Assembly (NCBI RefSeq): GCF_001429295.1
Contig: NZ_LMJL01000010.1
Span: 92,708-156,707 of the forward strand
DNA from: Flavobacterium sp. Root935
GTDB taxonomy: Bacteria; Bacteroidota; Bacteroidia; Flavobacteriales; Flavobacteriaceae
Length of the DNA stretch: 64,000 nt
Direction: 5' to 3'
A program made the translations under genes and the position numbers. Below the pieces are notes generated by a model, which was given only the letters and a program-made list of their open reading frames with translations, did not search any database and was not told the origin of the DNA. Within the stretch, counting starts at the first letter, position 1. Every line of letters begins with the position of its first letter. This document shows, piece after piece, positions 59,983 through 64,000 of the stretch.

Positions 59983-62900
59983 CTATGACCAAATTTCACC
60001 AGGCTTTGGTTTTGGCTTTGGTGCTGGTTTTGGTAACTCAGGTTTTTTAACAGAAGTATTATCTCTTTTAACAGGTGCTACCTCTGATTTTAAAAGGTCG
60101 TTAATTTTTTTATCTGGATTGTTTTTAATTGTTTCTTTTAATTCTTGTGTCAAATTTCGTAAAAACTCTAACGCAGTTTTTGAACCCTCCGCTGTTTTTG
60201 AACCTTCAGCAGCTTTACCAAATTCCCCAAGTTTATCAAGTACTCCCTTATTATAAGAAGGATGATTTCCATGACGTCCATTTCCAGATGCTTTACTAAA
60301 TTTCTCAACACCAATTTTATTTTCAGCTCCTTCAAACTTAAAGCCTTCACTTATAGCATCCTTTACAACTTCATTGCCTTTTACTCCTCGAGGTATTATA
60401 TGATGCTCTTCAGTAACCAAATCTATCTCTGTCTTACCTCCAACTTCACTGGTTTTACCTCCAACTTCTGTACTAAGCTTAATAACATCAGAGCTACCTA
60501 AAGCAACTTCAAGCCAAGGAAAAGGAAGAAGTTCCAATCCTTCCAATTCTTTACCCATCCCCATTTTATTTTCTTGGAATGCATAAGTTGAATTATAAGG
60601 ATATTTTTCAGCAAGTGGGTCAACTGACATAAAACGTCCAATTGCATAATCATAGTTTCTATACATAAAGCTGTCCCAGTTCAGTCCCAGCTCGTCCTGA
60701 CGCTCTTGACCTTGGTACTTATACTTATTAGCGCTAGGCAGATAATCATTATACATTTTGTGTTTTAAACCAAAAGGATAATAATTGTTTTCTTCAATAA
60801 TTTCAAGAACTTGTGTGGTCGGGTTTTTAGCATAGCTTACACGAACGTTTCCTAAATGATCCTTGTATTGATACACATACGAAAGCGCTCCAACTGTATT
60901 TTTTACATACCCTTGTGCCGTTGAAAAAAACTCTAAAACATTGTCTTTGTATTGGTAACCTCCTAAATAATTGGTGGTTGTGGTAACTGTACCTTCGGTA
61001 ACTATTTTCTCGAGTTTTTGCCCTGCCGCATTGTAAAAGTACTCAATAGTACCAGTTGTTCCAAATGTAATTTTCTTTGGCAGGTTGAGATGGTTGTACG
61101 ATATGTTTGTAATGTTTTTATTCTTATCGGTAATCAGATTACCAAAATCATCATAAATGTAATCGTCACCAGTTTTATTGCCATCATTAAATCCGCTGGT
61201 GTTGTTGGAGTCATCGACTACTTTTGACAGTTGGTTAGAATTTGTCGGATAGGTATATATTAAATTGTCCAGATCCAAATAACCAGTCTGAGGATCGTAA
61301 TCTCCATTTCTACTAAGTGTTTTAATATTTCCGTTTTTGTCGTATGTCAGGTTTTCATCATAGGCGTTGGTTGTTAAACCATTATTTTCATAAATCGCAT
61401 TTTTAAGACGATTCAGATTATCATACTTATAACCATACGCTCTTTCATTGAAATCTGAAGCGGTTTTCCAAAACGTTTCTGAGATGTTACCGTTATATAA
61501 TGCTTTTACATCAGCTATATCTGTTTGAGTTGTATCGTAATTAATTTTAAAAGCAAATAAATCAACCGGATCTGTATCCTGCTGTAAGTTATTAGTTTTA
61601 TTAATTTCCTTAAGCCATCCTCTTATGTTATATTGAAAATCGACTTTTTGAAGTGGATTTTCAATATTATTCCCTACTTTTTTGCTTGTTAGCTGTCCTA
61701 AAGCATCATAACTATTATCGGCTAAAAGCTCTATTGCACCTCCATTGATCTGATGCGTATGGGTTAACAGACGATCCTGAGGGGAATACGTAAACTCTTC
61801 TCTTACCACTATTTCCGGATTTCCGGAAGTTCTTTTGTGTTTGGTAATGGTATATAATGTTTTTCCGGCAAAATCTACTTTGCTTTCACTGGAAGTATAT
61901 CCGCCAAGATAATTCTGAAGATACGTTTTTATTGGTCTTGCTTTATCATCATAAAAAATAGTCTTGGTTTCGCCCGCTGTAGAAGATGCTGTAGTTATTG
62001 CTCTAGTCCAGCTGCCCGAAGACATTCCTTTTATATTTTCTAAAACTTCCTGCCCTTCGATCGAAGAAGGAACGGTTTGTGCGCTTGGAAATGCATAATT
62101 ATCATAATAATTAACGGTGAGTAATTTAAAATTTGTCGGAGCTATAATATTGCTGTAATAGGCTTCTATCCCGTCAATAGTGCCTGAAGTCTGTTTAGTT
62201 TCAAACAAAACTGCTGCATTGTTCTGCGCATCCTGCAATGATTTACGAACAGACTGGTTTGGGTTCTGATTGCTCCAGCCGGTATAAACTGGTCTGCTGA
62301 AAGCGTCGTATTTTGTTATCATCCATCCGGGAGTATCGTCGTCTTTAAAAGGAGACATTGCCGGTCCCGTTGCTACAGGTCTGTCCAGTTTGTCATAAAC
62401 TATAAATTCCCATAATTTTCCCGGTAATTTTTTCTCTACCAGACGATTTTTATCATCGTATTTGTATTGGTAACATAATCCGTTTAAAACAGTATAATCA
62501 ATTGTTCCTTCTACTTTTGGAGGAATTACATAAGTAAGATTTCCATAGAAATCATAAACATAATAGGTATCGTGTTTGTCTCCTCCATCGTAGGTTCTTT
62601 TTAAAATAACCTGCCCTTCTTTATTTTTAAATTCAACTGTTGATCCTGAACCTTCTGCCGGACTTAAGGTTGTATTTTCATCATAAGTTATGGTTTTATA
62701 CAATTGATTTTCCTGATAAGTTCCACCATCTGAAAATGAAATATCATATAATCCTGAACCAGCGCTCCAGGTTGTGTTGGCCTTATATAATTTAACCGCA
62801 TCATCAGAATTATTGGTCTGATAGTCTAATTTTATTTCATGACCGCTTCCCATTGCCCAGGAATTCCCCGGAGCGGCCTGTTTTAGCACTCTGTTTAATG

Positions 62901-64000
62901 GCGATGATTCTAATTGTTTTTCAGAATATGGGTTAGATGTAATATCGTAATGATCCGTATTATAGAAAGCGTTAGTATTATCTTTTGCATTTGTCTCGAA
63001 TGCCATGTTCGCTGAAGAAGACACGTAAGGCAGATATTCCTGAACTTGTCTTCCCAGATTATCATAAGCGATGTGCGTTATGATGTCTTTCCCCGTTGTT
63101 GATTGTCTGTTGGCAATTTTCTGCACAGGTCTTCCTAAACCATCAAAATAAGTTATGCTGGTTTGTGCCTGCTCCAATGATGGAGATTCTATAACTGATT
63201 CTGTTGGCTGTTTATAATTTTTAGTAATGATGTAATTATAATCTGAAGGTGCTGTAATATTATTACAATCCGGACTGCTGCCTAAGACCTGAGGGCAATT
63301 GTCTGTATTATTTCGTACATAATTACCACTTGGTTTTATACATTGCTGTACATAATCGGAGGGATCTCCTAAACCATCCAGTTCGTTATCAGCGTACCAT
63401 TTTGTATCCGGATTCAGTCCTGAATCATTATCATTACAATCTAAACTATTTGTAACATAACCATTGGGCATTATACTGTAATAGACACTTGCAGCAGCAT
63501 TTCCGTAATTATCTCCATCAGCATCCTGATAATAAGTTGCCGGCACAATGTTGGTAATATTTGCTGTATTATCATTATAGTCTGCAGCATTTCGTACATA
63601 ACCATTTGGCTGTGTACATTGTGCTACCGTAGTTGCCGATGTTCCGTAACCATCTCCATCTGCATCTCTATACCAAACCGTATTTGGAGTTAAAGAAACA
63701 TCACCGTCATTACAATCTGAGTTATTTGCGACATATCCTCCAGGCATATTACTATAATAAACATAGACTGATGGGTTTCCGTATCCATCGCTATCAGCAT
63801 CCTGAAAGAAAAACTGTGGCGCAACATTGGTGATATTCCCTGTGCTATCATCATAATCACCTGCCTGTCTAATATAGCCATTTGGCTGAGTACAACTGTT
63901 TGTTGTTACAGCGGCATTTCCATACCCGTCAGCATCAGCATCTCTGTACCAAATCGTATTTGGATTTAAAGAAACATCACCGTCATTACAATCCGAATTA
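59983..64000 (-). CDS. Rhs/YD-repeat polymorphic toxin with AHH-type nuclease tip (5' end beyond window)
   Basis: The frame is open to the right window edge, so the N-terminus is missing; at least 1337 residues are present. From the N-terminal side it shows 92-residue repeats with DADxDGYG and DCNDGD motifs (MopE-like metal-binding). A spacer follows, then YD repeats, and the Rhs core YKDHLGNVRVSYAK ... YRNYDYAIGRFMSVDPLAEKYP. After the core comes a variable tip of about 190 residues with EEHHIIPRGVKGNEVV and NGRHGNHPSYNKGVLDKL, as in AHH/HNH-Endo VII nucleases. The end is Pro/Lys-rich. It is probably secreted or surface-displayed for contact-dependent killing. Met at 63747 lies inside a repeat and is not the start. 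Confidence 0.88.
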   Translation of the reverse strand, partial: NSDCNDGDVSLNPNTIWYRDADADGYGNAAVTTNSCTQPNGYIRQAGDYDDSTGNITNVAPQFFFQDADSDGYGNPSVYVYYSNMPGGYVANNSDCNDGDVSLTPNTVWYRDADGDGYGTSATTVAQCTQPNGYVRNAADYNDNTANITNIVPATYYQDADGDNYGNAAASVYYSIMPNGYVTNSLDCNDNDSGLNPDTKWYADNELDGLGDPSDYVQQCIKPSGNYVRNNTDNCPQVLGSSPDCNNITAPSDYNYIITKNYKQPTESVIESPSLEQAQTSITYFDGLGRPVQKIANRQSTTGKDIITHIAYDNLGRQVQEYLPYVSSSANMAFETNAKDNTNAFYNTDHYDITSNPYSEKQLESSPLNRVLKQAAPGNSWAMGSGHEIKLDYQTNNSDDAVKLYKANTTWSAGSGLYDISFSDGGTYQENQLYKTITYDENTTLSPAEGSGSTVEFKNKEGQVILKRTYDGGDKHDTYYVYDFYGNLTYVIPPKVEGTIDYTVLNGLCYQYKYDDKNRLVEKKLPGKLWEFIVYDKLDRPVATGPAMSPFKDDDTPGWMITKYDAFSRPVYTGWSNQNPNQSVRKSLQDAQNNAAVLFETKQTSGTIDGIEAYYSNIIAPTNFKLLTVNYYDNYAFPSAQTVPSSIEGQEVLENIKGMSSGSWTRAITTASSTAGETKTIFYDDKARPIKTYLQNYLGGYTSSESKVDFAGKTLYTITKHKRTSGNPEIVVREEFTYSPQDRLLTHTHQINGGAIELLADNSYDALGQLTSKKVGNNIENPLQKVDFQYNIRGWLKEINKTNNLQQDTDPVDLFAFKINYDTTQTDIADVKALYNGNISETFWKTASDFNERAYGYKYDNLNRLKNAIYENNGLTTNAYDENLTYDKNGNIKTLSRNGDYDPQTGYLDLDNLIYTYPTNSNQLSKVVDDSNNTSGFNDGNKTGDDYIYDDFGNLITDKNKNITNISYNHLNLPKKITFGTTGTIEYFYNAAGQKLEKIVTEGTVTTTTNYLGGYQYKDNVLEFFSTAQGYVKNTVGALSYVYQYKDHLGNVRVSYAKNPTTQVLEIIEENNYYPFGLKHKMYNDYLPSANKYKYQGQERQDELGLNWDSFMYRNYDYAIGRFMSVDPLAEKYPYNSTYAFQENKMGMGKELEGLELLPFPWLEVALGSSDVIKLSTEVGGKTSEVGGKTEIDLVTEEHHIIPRGVKGNEVVKDAISEGFKFEGAENKIGVEKFSKASGNGRHGNHPSYNKGVLDKLGEFGKAAEGSKTAEGSKTALEFLRNLTQELKETIKNNPDKKINDLLKSEVAPVKRDNTSVKKPELPKPAPKPKPKPGEIWS
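63448..64000 (-). repeat. 276-bp tandem repeats encoding MopE-like DxDxDG units
   Basis: The DNA around 63702-63724 (CACCGTCATTACAATC...) returns at 63978-64000, exactly 276 bases (92 codons) later. The two full units differ by scattered changes. A third, diverged unit lies to the left. The array continues beyond the edge. Confidence 0.8.

Noticed and set aside
63690..63881. 63-codon minus-strand open frame in the repeat region
   Set aside because: It is out of frame with the Rhs gene, whose frame is open across this region with intact DxDxDG motifs.
63448..64000. Possible CRISPR-like or satellite array at the right edge
   Set aside because: The repeat period is 276 bases and stays in frame inside the Rhs gene; there are no short repeat-spacer units. 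No CRISPR array was seen anywhere in the window.

Overview
The window reads as a chromosomal segment of a Flavobacterium-like member of the Bacteroidota. The evidence is low GC, many start regions preceded by the Bacteroidota -7 box TAnnTTTG, a type IX secretion sorting domain, a CarboxypepD_reg/TonB-dependent receptor, a TamL/TamB pair, and dispersed AT-rich intergenic repeats of the kind common in that genus. The name is inferred from content; no rRNA gene is present.

Layout. 1-6275: end of an unknown gene, a small DUF5522 protein, a D-2-hydroxyacid dehydrogenase, urocanate hydratase (hutU), a DUF4136 lipoprotein, then an isoleucine-rich leader peptide plus attenuator hairpin upstream of threonine deaminase (ilvA). 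6354-11743: secreted GH30 glycosidase, group III truncated haemoglobin, small exported protein, and an unusually long aromatic amino acid hydroxylase whose last codons lie in a repeat. 11744-20198: nested palindromic repeat, a DUF4230 protein, and the envelope-assembly pair tamB-tamL. 20364-26054: a GSCFA protein and three related YD-like lipoproteins around an ABC exporter. 26266-32509: alaS, M23 peptidase, MerR regulator, and a lemA-TPM-TPM cluster. 32614-36726: an Rrf2 regulator, a short ORF ending in Met-Cys-Met-Cys, a TonB-dependent receptor and a DUF2490 protein. 36854-42234: an outer membrane beta-barrel protein and the GTPases der and era.

42345-56045: this part is bounded by two identical initiator tRNA genes. 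It holds a serine hydrolase next to a fragment resembling the tRNA 3' end, an exported Ppx/GppA-like ASKHA protein, small HTH genes with one remnant, a radical SAM/DUF4130 DNA-metabolism pair, a GH130 phosphorylase, an HTH-membrane protein beside a bilobed membrane-anchored aspartic protease, DUF4494, a GT39-type transferase and DUF4269. 56305-64000: outer membrane protein, a structured intergenic element, an IS1-family insertion, a gene remnant, two putative immunity genes and a large Rhs/YD toxin gene (AHH/HNH-type tip, MopE-like DxDxDG repeats) that runs off the right edge.

The most rewarding places are the ilvA attenuator, the Rrf2/short ORF/TonB receptor unit, the Rhs toxin-immunity locus, the HTH-membrane/aspartic protease pair, the exported ASKHA protein, and the family of dispersed repeats that in two places has entered coding sequence.
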